From Myroides pelagicus (GTDB lineage Bacteria; Bacteroidota; Bacteroidia; Flavobacteriales; Flavobacteriaceae): a stretch of DNA of 64,000 bases. Shown in pieces: positions 54,301-62,234 of the stretch. The stretch is from assembly GCF_009711055.1 (NCBI RefSeq), contig NZ_WMJY01000013.1:19913-83912 (forward strand). Reading direction: 5' to 3'. Numbering within the stretch: the stretch's first letter is position 1; every line of letters begins with the position of its first letter. Made by a program: the position numbers and the translations under genes. A model generated the notes under the pieces. The model saw nothing but the letters and a program-made list of their open reading frames with translations, was not told the DNA's origin and did no database searches.

Positions 54301-54701
54301 CAGACATGGACGTATTTACTAAAGATTTCCAAAACAGATGGATTAATCCAGGTGATGAAAACGTAACTGATGTACCTGTGATTGCTTCAGCTCGATTAAG
54401 ATCAATCTACGGTGACTCAGATATCCGTAAAGCCTACAATACGTATAACTATTCAGATGCGCGTATTGCAGATGGAGGATTTGTACGTTTAAAAGATGTA
54501 TCACTTACTTATGAATTCCCAGAGTTATTGAAAAAACAATTGAGATTATCTAACTTCTCTTTGCGAGCTACAGCTAGTAATCCTTGGTTGATTTATTCAG
54601 ATAAGAAACTAAATGGACAAGATCCAGAATTCTTTAGAAGTGGAGGGGTTGCTTTCCCAGTAACAACTCAGTATAGCCTTACGTTAAATGTTGGATTTTA
54701 A
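51342..54701 (+). CDS. SusC/RagA-family TonB-linked outer-membrane transporter (second locus)
   Basis: The 1119-aa protein has a signal peptide ([24 protein letters not shown]) and a CarboxypepD_reg-like domain ([23 protein letters not shown]). A plug follows ([69 protein letters not shown]), then a large barrel ending [14 protein letters not shown]. It is the outer-membrane channel of a four-gene locus with susD, a zinc metallohydrolase lipoprotein and DUF4302. No regulator gene is adjacent. The substrate is unknown; the hydrolase suggests a peptide or protein-derived ligand. Confidence 0.95.
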   Translation: [1119 protein letters not shown]

Positions 54702-54711
54702 TTAAGACACA

Positions 54712-56190
54712 ATGAAAAGAGTAAAAATAATAGTAGCCAGTTTATTAATTGGCTTGTCAGCGGTATCTTGTGACAATTTTTTGTCTGAGTTACCAGATAA
54801 TAGAACTCAGCTAGACTCAAAAGATAAGATCGCTGATTTATTAGTATCAGCTTATCCTATCTACGGTTATGCAGGGTTTACAGAAATCATGTCTGATAAT
54901 GTAGATGATAATGGTAAGAAGAGTATGACTCGTGATTATAATCTATCAGAATATAAGTGGGAATTAGAGGAGCGTAACTCTCAGGATTCACCATCGGCTT
55001 ATTGGGATGGATGTTATGAAGCGATTGCCTCAGCGAACGATGCGTTAGAAGCGATTGAGAAATTAGGCGGAGGGCCAGAGTTAAGTCACTTAAAAGGTGA
55101 GGCTTTGGTAGCGCGTGCTTATGCGCACTTTATGCTTGTACAGATTTGGAGTAAGGCGTATAATCCAGCAACAGCGGATTCGGATGTTGGTATTCCTTAT
55201 GTGGACAAACCAGAGCGCGTACTAATCCAGCACTACGACAGAGGAACAGTAGCTGATGTGTATGCAAAAATTGAAAAAGACTTAGAAGAGGGTTTACCTT
55301 TATTAAAAGATAGTTACAAACAACCAAAGTTCCACTTTAACAGAACAGCTGGTCATGCCTTTGCGAGTAACTTTTATTTAGTAAAAGGAGATTGGGAAAA
55401 AGTATTAGAGCATTCTAATTATTTAGGATCTAATCCAAAGATGCAATTACGTGACTATCTTGCATTTAGTAAATTGGGATATCTTGAAAAATACCAAGCC
55501 TATGCAAGACCTACAGTAAACTCTAACTTACTATTGGTAACTGCAGTATCAAATCACTGGAGAAATAATATTTGGTCAAGATTTTGGTTAACTGAGGACT
55601 TAAATAGAGAAATATTTGGTCAAAATGCTTTTGGAAAAAATTGGTTATATAGTAGTATTTCTTATACTGCTTCAGGGACCTATGTTTATCCAAAATTAGG
55701 TGAGTATTTTCGTTTGGATGATCCATCAGCGGGTACCGGGCTTCCACACGTAACATATGTGCTTTTAAGTAACGATGAAAATTACTTGAATAGAGCAGAG
55801 GCTTTAGCAATGAGTGGTCGTATCGATGAAGCAGTAGATGCTTTAAGATTATTTACAGGAACACGTACAATTGGTTATAAAGCTTCTGATGATGCTAAAT
55901 TTACATTAGCTAAATTAAGATCTATTTATGGTAATGATGCAATGAAGTTAAGTCCTTACTACGATATGAATGAAGATCAAGCAGTTGTTGTAGCAGCAGT
56001 TTTATCTGCTAAACAAAGGGAGTTTATGCACGAAGGAAAGCGTTGGTTTGATGTTAAACGTCACAATATTGAAGTTGTTCATAAACTAAAAGATGAGGCG
56101 GATATGATTTTGACAAAAGATGATTTAAGACGTCAATTGCCTTTACCACTTCACGTAGTTAGTGCAGGTATTCCAGATAACCCAAGATAA
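54712..56190 (+). CDS. RagB/SusD-family lipoprotein (second locus)
   Basis: The 492-aa lipoprotein (LLIGLSAVSC) has the SusD layout: DNFLSELPDNRTQLDSKDKIADLLVSAYP near the N-terminus, the TPR-like LKGEALVARAYAHFMLVQIWSKAYN, and a C-terminal LSAKQREFMHEGKRWFDVKRHNIEVVHK. It follows SusC by 10 bases and precedes the HExxH lipoprotein by 12. It would act as the substrate-capturing lid of the channel. Confidence 0.94.
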   Translation: MKRVKIIVASLLIGLSAVSCDNFLSELPDNRTQLDSKDKIADLLVSAYPIYGYAGFTEIMSDNVDDNGKKSMTRDYNLSEYKWELEERNSQDSPSAYWDGCYEAIASANDALEAIEKLGGGPELSHLKGEALVARAYAHFMLVQIWSKAYNPATADSDVGIPYVDKPERVLIQHYDRGTVADVYAKIEKDLEEGLPLLKDSYKQPKFHFNRTAGHAFASNFYLVKGDWEKVLEHSNYLGSNPKMQLRDYLAFSKLGYLEKYQAYARPTVNSNLLLVTAVSNHWRNNIWSRFWLTEDLNREIFGQNAFGKNWLYSSISYTASGTYVYPKLGEYFRLDDPSAGTGLPHVTYVLLSNDENYLNRAEALAMSGRIDEAVDALRLFTGTRTIGYKASDDAKFTLAKLRSIYGNDAMKLSPYYDMNEDQAVVVAAVLSAKQREFMHEGKRWFDVKRHNIEVVHKLKDEADMILTKDDLRRQLPLPLHVVSAGIPDNPR

Positions 56191-56202
56191 AAATCAGACA
56201 CA

Positions 56203-57060
56203 ATGAAAACAATAAATAGATATATAGCGCTATTTTCACTTGTGGGTGCATTAGGACTTACAACCTCTTGTAGCAAGGAAGATAGTCTAGGAGAATCTCG
56301 ATTGAAGGTTACTCCTGAAGAAAAATCAGCTTTAGATAACTGGATTGATGATAACTATACTTACCCATATAATATGGCAGTATTTTACCGTTGGGATCCA
56401 GCTAAAGTAGATATGGATAGATACTTAACGCCTGTAGCTGTTGAGAAGGTTCAGCCAACTTTGAAAGTAATTGATAAGATCTGGCTAGAGAGTTATGAAA
56501 CGATTGCAGGAAATCAGTTTGTTAAGCGTACTGCGCCTCGTGAATTAGTGATGGTAGGGAGTATGAATATGAATACTGGAGCAACTGTAACTTTAGGACT
56601 TGCCGAGCAAGGCGTTCGTATTTCTCTTTTTCAAATCAATTCATTGGATTTAAAAGACAAGGAACAAGTAGAAGAGTTTGTACATACCATTCAGCACGAG
56701 TATGTACACATTTTAAATCAGGCAGAACCGTTTGATGAATCAGAGTACGGTAAATTGACAGCAGCGGATTACAGAGGGGATTGGCATTTAACAACGGATA
56801 AAGAAGCATGGGCTTTAGGATTTATTTCAAACTATGCGCGTTCAAATGCTACTGAGGATTTTGCAGAACAAGCCTCATGGATGTTAAGAGATATAGTGGG
56901 GTATGAGGAAATCGTTGCAAAGGCACCAGCTTCTGGTCGAGCGCTAATCAGACAAAAAGAAGCATTAGTAGTGGCGTATTACAAACGTGCTTTTGACATT
57001 GATTTTTACGAATTATGTAATTTAACAACTGCCAATACTGAGGAGGCTATAAAACTATAA
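56203..57060 (+). CDS. Substrate import-associated zinc metallohydrolase lipoprotein
   Basis: The 285-aa lipoprotein (LGLTTSC, lipid Cys near 23) contains HTIQHEYVHILNQ, an HExxH zinc site, at about residues 164-172. It has the family pattern LDNWIDDNYTYPYNMAVFYRWDP early and ADYRGDWHLTTDKEAWALGFISNYARSNATEDFAEQASWML later. Members of this peptidase-like family (PF15890 type) are encoded beside SusC/SusD pairs and are thought to process the bound substrate at the cell surface. It lies 3 bases before the DUF4302 gene. The catalytic site looks intact. Confidence 0.92.
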   Translation: MKTINRYIALFSLVGALGLTTSCSKEDSLGESRLKVTPEEKSALDNWIDDNYTYPYNMAVFYRWDPAKVDMDRYLTPVAVEKVQPTLKVIDKIWLESYETIAGNQFVKRTAPRELVMVGSMNMNTGATVTLGLAEQGVRISLFQINSLDLKDKEQVEEFVHTIQHEYVHILNQAEPFDESEYGKLTAADYRGDWHLTTDKEAWALGFISNYARSNATEDFAEQASWMLRDIVGYEEIVAKAPASGRALIRQKEALVVAYYKRAFDIDFYELCNLTTANTEEAIKL

Positions 57061-57063
57061 GTT

Positions 57064-57918
57064 ATGAAAAGAATTTTAATGCATATAGGGGTTTTGGCTA
57101 CTGTTATCGTTTCGGCAGTATCATGTCAAAGCGATAACTTTGATAGTAAGTTTGATGAAAACCCAACAGAACGTTTAGAAAATAGACGTACGGAATTGAG
57201 AAACGAATTAGTCTATAGCACCTATGGATGGAAGATGACTTATTTCACAGATGATACACAATTGGGTGGATTTACACATTTGTTTAAATTTATAGATGAT
57301 AGACGTGTTGTCATGGCAAGTGATTTTTTTGCAGTAGGAGATTACAATCCTTTACAGCCTAAGGAAAGTGAGTATAAACTGCAATTGAGTAATACAATTG
57401 GTCTATTGTTTACCACCGATAACTATATTCACTTATTGGGTAATAATTCAATTGTTCCACCAAGTAGAGAAGATTTATACGGTGTAGGGTATAAAGGGGA
57501 TTTTGAATACTCTTATTATAGTTCGGAAGGTCATTCAATTTACTTTAAGACTGTTCGCGATCACATCGGTATTAAGTTTGAGCGTGCTACACAACAGGAT
57601 TGGAATGACCTTCAGTTTAACCAGATTACTTCCGATGTTTTAAAAGGGAAGAAAAAGCTGATCATCAGTAATGCCTCTGGAGAGACTCAGGAGTATAATT
57701 TTAGCTTTAAATGGGATACTCGTTTTGCTCGAATAGTAACACCAGACGGACAGTATTCAGTTAATAGAAATGCTGGAGTAGGCGTAGGACTTAGAAAAGA
57801 TGGAATCATCATTAGTCCAGCGATTGACTTAGCAGATGGAACGGCAGTTACTGAGTTTCGCTTAGAAGGAGGATCTTTCAAAGCAGAAATAAACGGTAAT
57901 ACCGTGACAATTTTATAA
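57064..57918 (+). CDS. DUF4302 family lipoprotein
   Basis: The 284-aa lipoprotein (VIVSAVSCQSDNF) matches the DUF4302 family: FDENPTERLENRRTELRNELVYSTYGWKMTYFTDD, FTHLFKFIDDRRVVMASDF and NTIGLLFTTDNYIHLLG. Members occur almost always as the last gene of SusC-SusD-HExxH loci, as here. They are probably surface proteins that bind the same ligand. It has no visible active site and ends before a terminator. Confidence 0.9.
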   Translation: MKRILMHIGVLATVIVSAVSCQSDNFDSKFDENPTERLENRRTELRNELVYSTYGWKMTYFTDDTQLGGFTHLFKFIDDRRVVMASDFFAVGDYNPLQPKESEYKLQLSNTIGLLFTTDNYIHLLGNNSIVPPSREDLYGVGYKGDFEYSYYSSEGHSIYFKTVRDHIGIKFERATQQDWNDLQFNQITSDVLKGKKKLIISNASGETQEYNFSFKWDTRFARIVTPDGQYSVNRNAGVGVGLRKDGIIISPAIDLADGTAVTEFRLEGGSFKAEINGNTVTIL

Positions 57919-57942
57919 TGGAGTTTATAAAGTTTGTTATAT

Positions 57943-57978
57943 AAGGGGAGTGCTTTTAAGCGCTCCCTTTGCTTTTAT
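57943..57978 (+). terminator. Terminator of the second SusC/SusD operon
   Basis: The stem AAGGGGAGTGCTT / AAGCGCTCCCTT has one G bulge and one G-U pair, and is followed by a T-rich stretch. Confidence 0.75.
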
Positions 57979-58116
57979 TATAGCTTTTCGTTTTTAAATA
58001 GTATTAGCGTTTTTTTGGTGTATAGTACTATGATTGGGGGTAAGAGACATACTTTTTGAAAAAAGTTGTAGTAAATACAAAACTAAAAATCAAAGAAAAG
58101 TTATTTATCTATTTTA

Positions 58117-58857
58117 ATGCTATTACTAGCTCTAGTGTCTTGTCAAAAAACGAAAACCACTAATGCGGTGATACAATCGGAAGACAATCTATCAGTATCA
58201 GCTCCAACCACAGGAAATTTTGATCGTGTGTTCGACCAGGTATTGTCTAAAGAACAACAAGAAGCGCTATCGATAGAAGATACTATCCAAAACTTAAAAG
58301 CAGGTAATGAGTCTTTTATGAACGATGAATTAAGCCTATTAAACACAACACAGCGTGTAAGAGCGTCTGCTAATGGCCAGTATCCAGAGGCTGTAATTCT
58401 TTCTTGTATTGATTCACGTGTGCCCGTATAGAGTGTTTTTCACAAAGCAATCGGTGATATTTTTGTCGCACGAGTAGCGGGTAACGTAGTAGATACCGAT
58501 GTTTTAGGTAGTTTGGAGTGCGCTTGTAAAGTTGCGGGCTCTAAAGTGATTGTGGTATTAGGTCATGAACATTGCGGTGCTTTGACCTCTAGCATTAAAG
58601 GGGTGAAATTAGGCAATATCACTTCGGTATTAGAAAAGATACAACCAGTGATAGCAGAAGTGAATAAATCATTTATTGGAGAGAAAAGTGCTTATAATTC
58701 CGATTATGTGGAAGAAGTATGTAAGCTAAACGTAGCAAATTCTATAAAAGAAATAAGAACAAATAGCCCAATTCTTGCTGAGATGGAAGAAAATCAAGAG
58801 ATTAAAATTGTTGGAGCTGTCTATGATATGAAAGAGGGAAGAGTTACTTTCCTATAG
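58117..58857 (+). pseudogene. Beta-carbonic anhydrase (exported), interrupted by an in-frame TAG
   Basis: The frame carries a lipoprotein-like start (LLLALVSC) and a complete beta-class carbonic anhydrase: VILSCIDSRVPV with zinc Cys and the Asp-Arg pair, IGDIFVARVAGN, and VVLGHEHCGALTSSI with zinc His and Cys. At 58429 a TAG replaces the Glu codon expected after SRVPV. The frame then continues without any other defect to 58857, so one base change (GAG to TAG) explains the break. The start is also poor: ATG 58117 gives a signal lacking basic residues, and the frame upstream (KSKKSYLSIL) has no ATG, so the original start codon may be lost too. Carbonic anhydrase interconverts CO2 and bicarbonate. 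Sequencing error is possible for the stop. Confidence 0.88.
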
Positions 58858-58944
58858 TAGGATACTACAACTTAAAGGTTGCCCTAGTCACGGAAGGAAG
58901 CTAACATTTAAGTGATAGGTGTAGGAAAATACCTTTAAAACAAT

Positions 58945-58975
58945 AAAAAAGCATTGATCTAGTCAATGCTTTTTT
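58945..58975. terminator. Bidirectional terminator, carbonic anhydrase / Crp-family gene
   Basis: A 13-bp perfect stem AAAAAAGCATTGA / TCAATGCTTTTTT with a 5-base loop lies between convergent genes. Confidence 0.9.
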
Positions 58976-58978
58976 GCT

Positions 58979-59554
58979 TTATAATTCTTCTTCTGATATT
59001 TTCTTTAATGCTCTGTTAAGTGTTCTAGTTGTAATGCCCAGATAAGAAGCGATATCTTCTTTGGTTAGTTTGAGCTCTTGTTTTTCTTGTAGCTCTAAGA
59101 GTTTTTCCAGTGCATGTTCTACAGTATAGAGCTGCTGGAAAGAAGCTTTTTGGCTTGTGTGGTACACGCGTAGGGCTTCTACCTCTAACAAAGCATTGGC
59201 AAAGGTAATATTGGTTTTGAGTAATTCATTAAATACTGATACAGGGATGACATAAGCAGTTACCTCACTAATAGCCTCTACAGAGGCAAGGCAATTCTTC
59301 TTGCCTATGACTTCTATTTCTCCCATTATTTCTCCTGTTCCTAAAAATTCAGGAATATATTCTTTTCCGTTTTCTTCGGTAATAAAACACTTGGTAATAC
59401 CTTGGTTGATGACAATGATTTTAGTCACAGGATCACCTTGGTGTAATAAAAAATCTTTTGGTTTATAGGTTTGTAATATGATGCGATCAGCATATTCCTT
59501 AGAATTTGCTAAGGATTCGATATACTGTAAAAAACTAATATTGATTCTTAACAT
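58979..59554 (-). CDS. Crp/Fnr-family transcriptional regulator
   Basis: The 191-aa protein has a cyclic-nucleotide-binding fold at about residues 20-110 (YKPKDFLLHQGDPVTKIIVINQGITKCFI...GEIMGEIEVIGKKNCLASVEAISEV). A C-terminal helix-turn-helix follows at about 155-188 (LTKEDIASYLGITTRTLNRALKKI). There are no FNR-type iron-sulphur Cys at the N-terminus, and the phosphate-binding RxS motif of true CRP is not seen, so cAMP is unlikely to be the ligand. Such regulators are common in Bacteroidota and are often controlled by redox or unknown signals. The target is unknown; a short palindrome lies just upstream of its own start. Confidence 0.92.
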   Translation of the reverse strand: MLRINISFLQYIESLANSKEYADRIILQTYKPKDFLLHQGDPVTKIIVINQGITKCFITEENGKEYIPEFLGTGEIMGEIEVIGKKNCLASVEAISEVTAYVIPVSVFNELLKTNITFANALLEVEALRVYHTSQKASFQQLYTVEHALEKLLELQEKQELKLTKEDIASYLGITTRTLNRALKKISEEEL

Positions 59555-59762
59555 TTTTTTTTCGTGTTAGGGACAAATGTCCTATGGTGTGGTTACAAAA
59601 ATAGTGAAATTTGCTCTATCAAAGTTAAGTAATTATCTATTTAAAGCTTTTACGATTAGGGTATGTTTTAAAAAAGATTAGGGCCTTTACTTACTTTGAT
59701 CGGTTGCTGCTAGCACGGCAATTGAGCATTATACAAGTGATAAAGTGTTTTTTTCATAAAAG

Positions 59763-59798
59763 CGGGAGAACAATGTAAGTGGTGTTTTCCCGTTTTTT
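59763..59798 (+). terminator. Orphan + strand terminator-like hairpin
   Basis: The stem CGGGAGAACA / TGTTTTCCCG has one G-T pair and a 10-base loop, then six T. No + strand gene ends within 900 bases, so it may end a short unrecognised transcript or be leftover sequence. Confidence 0.55.
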
Positions 59799-59861
59799 AT
59801 CGAAAACCAAAAGCAGGAGTCACAAGGTATAACCTAAATATGAGTTGTGTTGATTATAGTT

Positions 59862-59905
59862 ATAAAAAGGGAGGATAGCCTAGCTGGTGTTCTCCCTTTT
59901 CTGTT
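59862..59905 (-). terminator. Terminator of the LtaS-like sulfatase gene
   Basis: On the - strand AAAAGGGAG (59900-59892) pairs with CTCCCTTTT (59873-59865). A T-run follows, directly after the stop at 59907. Confidence 0.75.
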
Positions 59906-59906
59906 T

Positions 59907-61994
59907 TTATTTATCATATTGGTTTTCTTTTAACTCCTTTGCGGTTAGTTGATAAAAGCTAATGGCTTCGATTAGCTTATTTTGATCAATATTTATTTGA
60001 GGAGTTAACCCGATTAGTGTTTGATTTTTTGCCTTGCTTTTAAAGGTGTATTGTCTAGCCTTTTTATTAACCCCTAATATGGTTAGGGTATTGTCTCGAA
60101 TATAGCCTAAGTCTTGGTAGGTTGCGATAAAAGCTCTCGGAATATAGTCTGCTGCTAAAGCGTCCGATCCAATAAACTTAGAGGTATAATTAAACCCTAG
60201 TATTCCCAGCAGTGTAGGCATTACATCTATTTGAGAGGTTAGGTAATTAATCTGTTGTTCTTCAGGGTTACTCGGGTCATATATAAGTCCAAGAATGCGG
60301 TATTTGTCTAATGGTAACTGAGTCTTTCCAGCGCTAGAGGCACAGTGGTCAGATAAAATAACAAAGACGGTGTTGTCGTACCAAGGTTTATCTTTTGCTT
60401 GCTTAAAGAATTGGGCAATGGCATAATCTGTATATCGGACTCCTTGATAGCGTCCACTAGAGGCAATATCTGTTGTATTAATTTTGTCTTTTGGAAAGGT
60501 GAAAGGCCTGTGGTTACTGATGGTCATAATGTGAGAGAAAAAAAGTGTGCCACTTGCATAGTCCTTATCCATTACTTGAATAGCTTTGTTGTACATATCT
60601 TCATCACATACCCCCCAAACATTGGAAAAGGTAATTTCTTCAGGAGTAAAGCTAAACTTATCGACAATCTGATAATCATTACTACCAAAGAAACTGCGCA
60701 TATTGTCAAAATAGGCGTCTCCTCCATAGAGGTATTTCACGCTATAACCGTTTTCTTTAAAGATACTTCCGGTAGTAAATTTGTTCTTGTTGTCTTGTCT
60801 TTTCACTACACTTTCTCCAGGGGAAGGCGGGATACACATGGTTATGGCCTCTAGTCCTCTAACAGTTCGGTTACCTGTGGCATAGAGGTTGGTGAAGAAA
60901 AGACTTTTTTGCGCTAAAGAGTCTAAGAACGGAGTTAGTTTATTCTCGTTTCCATAATAGGCCATGAAATCAGCACTAAAACTCTCAATACTAATTAATA
61001 CTACATTCTTTTTGGATGAAATACGATCAGATACAATCTCTCTAGTTAATGGTGTGTTGGCTTTATAGTTTGGATAAAACTGTTGTAGTTGTTGCTCTAT
61101 GGTCTTGTCATCAACTGTTTGGTAGAAAGTAAAATAATCTAAAGTACTTTGATCAAAGGCGGTATAAAATTTATACAAACCATTACTAGAAAGCTCTTCA
61201 GTAAAGATATTTTCGCTCTTAGCCGTATTCATGAATTTTGGCATAGCCAGTAGAATAAGACTAAGTAATAGGATATAAAGGCTGCCACTGATTAGTTTTT
61301 GCTTAAAGTTAGGGAGATGTGTAAGGCTTTCTTTGGTTTGTACATATATATAATAGGTCATTAGTATTGTGAGTATAGCTACCCCTGTAAATAGAGGAAT
61401 GACAGGATAAGATTCCATAATATTGCCGATGACTTCGTTGGTATACACCAGATAGTCCACTGCAATAAAGTTGTATCTTACACCAAACTCATTCCAGAAG
61501 AAGAATTCGCTTATGGTATTTTGTACCATGATTAGTGAGAATAGAAACAAGACAAAGATATAGTTGATTTGTCGTATCCTTAAGCGATAATTAGGTAAGA
61601 ACAAACATAGTCCGAACATCAGGGTTTTTACCGAGATAAAGACAATGACTATCTCAGGAAGTACTCCGCCGTATTCATTAAATATCGTGTGACCAAAGGT
61701 TACCCAACCCCATAAAATAAGGAGAGTTCCAAAAATAATTAGTCCATAGGGGAAATTGTATTTACTATTGGAGAGAAAGAGATAGTACAACTCAAAAAAG
61801 ATAAAGCATAGTAAGAAGATGAAACTATCTCGTACAGCCCCTAAGCCTAGTATTTGTAAGTATTCTATCACAGAGAAGCTAGTAGTTGTTATGGGGTGGT
61901 TTATCAGCACTAAGCGCAATAAGAAATTGAGTAATAAATAGGCGGATAATAGATAAGCAAAGGGCTTATAATGAGATTTAAATTTGTTTATCAT
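59907..61994 (-). CDS. LTA synthase-like membrane sulfatase / phosphoglycerol transferase family protein
   Basis: The 695-aa protein has about five membrane helices in the first 260 residues, then an extracytoplasmic sulfatase-fold domain. Visible motifs are NVVLISIESFSADFMAYYGN with metal Glu, YATGNRTVRGLEAITMCIPPSPGES with the likely nucleophile Thr, SHIMTISNHRPF, and FVILSDHCASSAGK with metal Asp-His. This matches the LtaS/MdoB branch, which transfers phosphoglycerol or phosphoethanolamine groups, rather than true sulfatases (no CxPxR motif). Flavobacteria do not make lipoteichoic acid, so a transfer to lipid, glycan or LPS is more likely. The gene is monocistronic. Substrate unknown. Confidence 0.92.
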   Translation of the reverse strand: MINKFKSHYKPFAYLLSAYLLLNFLLRLVLINHPITTTSFSVIEYLQILGLGAVRDSFIFLLCFIFFELYYLFLSNSKYNFPYGLIIFGTLLILWGWVTFGHTIFNEYGGVLPEIVIVFISVKTLMFGLCLFLPNYRLRIRQINYIFVLFLFSLIMVQNTISEFFFWNEFGVRYNFIAVDYLVYTNEVIGNIMESYPVIPLFTGVAILTILMTYYIYVQTKESLTHLPNFKQKLISGSLYILLLSLILLAMPKFMNTAKSENIFTEELSSNGLYKFYTAFDQSTLDYFTFYQTVDDKTIEQQLQQFYPNYKANTPLTREIVSDRISSKKNVVLISIESFSADFMAYYGNENKLTPFLDSLAQKSLFFTNLYATGNRTVRGLEAITMCIPPSPGESVVKRQDNKNKFTTGSIFKENGYSVKYLYGGDAYFDNMRSFFGSNDYQIVDKFSFTPEEITFSNVWGVCDEDMYNKAIQVMDKDYASGTLFFSHIMTISNHRPFTFPKDKINTTDIASSGRYQGVRYTDYAIAQFFKQAKDKPWYDNTVFVILSDHCASSAGKTQLPLDKYRILGLIYDPSNPEEQQINYLTSQIDVMPTLLGILGFNYTSKFIGSDALAADYIPRAFIATYQDLGYIRDNTLTILGVNKKARQYTFKSKAKNQTLIGLTPQINIDQNKLIEAISFYQLTAKELKENQYDK

Positions 61995-62234
61995 TAATTA
62001 GGTGATTTGTTAGTTTTGAAATATTAACGAGTATTAGTAGTTTTTATTACTAAAAATCGTATAATTAGTAGTGTTAATCTACTTACAATTAATAAAGAAT
62101 GAGTTTGTTGTAATTTGCAAAGTCAGTTGGCAGGTGTTTGAATGTGTGGACTAGGTAGAATTATCAAAGTGGACTAGTCTAGCCAGTAGAACAGGTCATA
62201 GTTTTGAGCAATAACAAAATAATGACTACAAAAA
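61995..62234. promoter_or_regulatory. Divergent region between LtaS-like gene and bioB
   Basis: 240 bases between divergent genes, AT-rich near 62020-62100. No biotin-operator (BirA) palindrome or riboswitch could be recognised. Confidence 0.4.

Larger units (their letters stand above)
59555..59906. other. Gap with a - strand operator candidate and two terminators
   Basis: Just upstream of the Crp-family start is a palindrome-like TAGGGACAAATGTCCTA (59568-59584), a possible operator. At 59763-59798 a stem CGGGAGAACA / TGTTTTCCCG is followed by six T on the + strand, with no + strand gene in front of it. At 59865-59900 AAAAGGGAG pairs with CTCCCTTTT. No gene was seen. Confidence 0.4.

Noticed and set aside
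61995..62234. Possible riboswitch or BirA operator before bioB
   Set aside because: No long palindrome of the BirA type and no recognisable riboswitch helices could be found.
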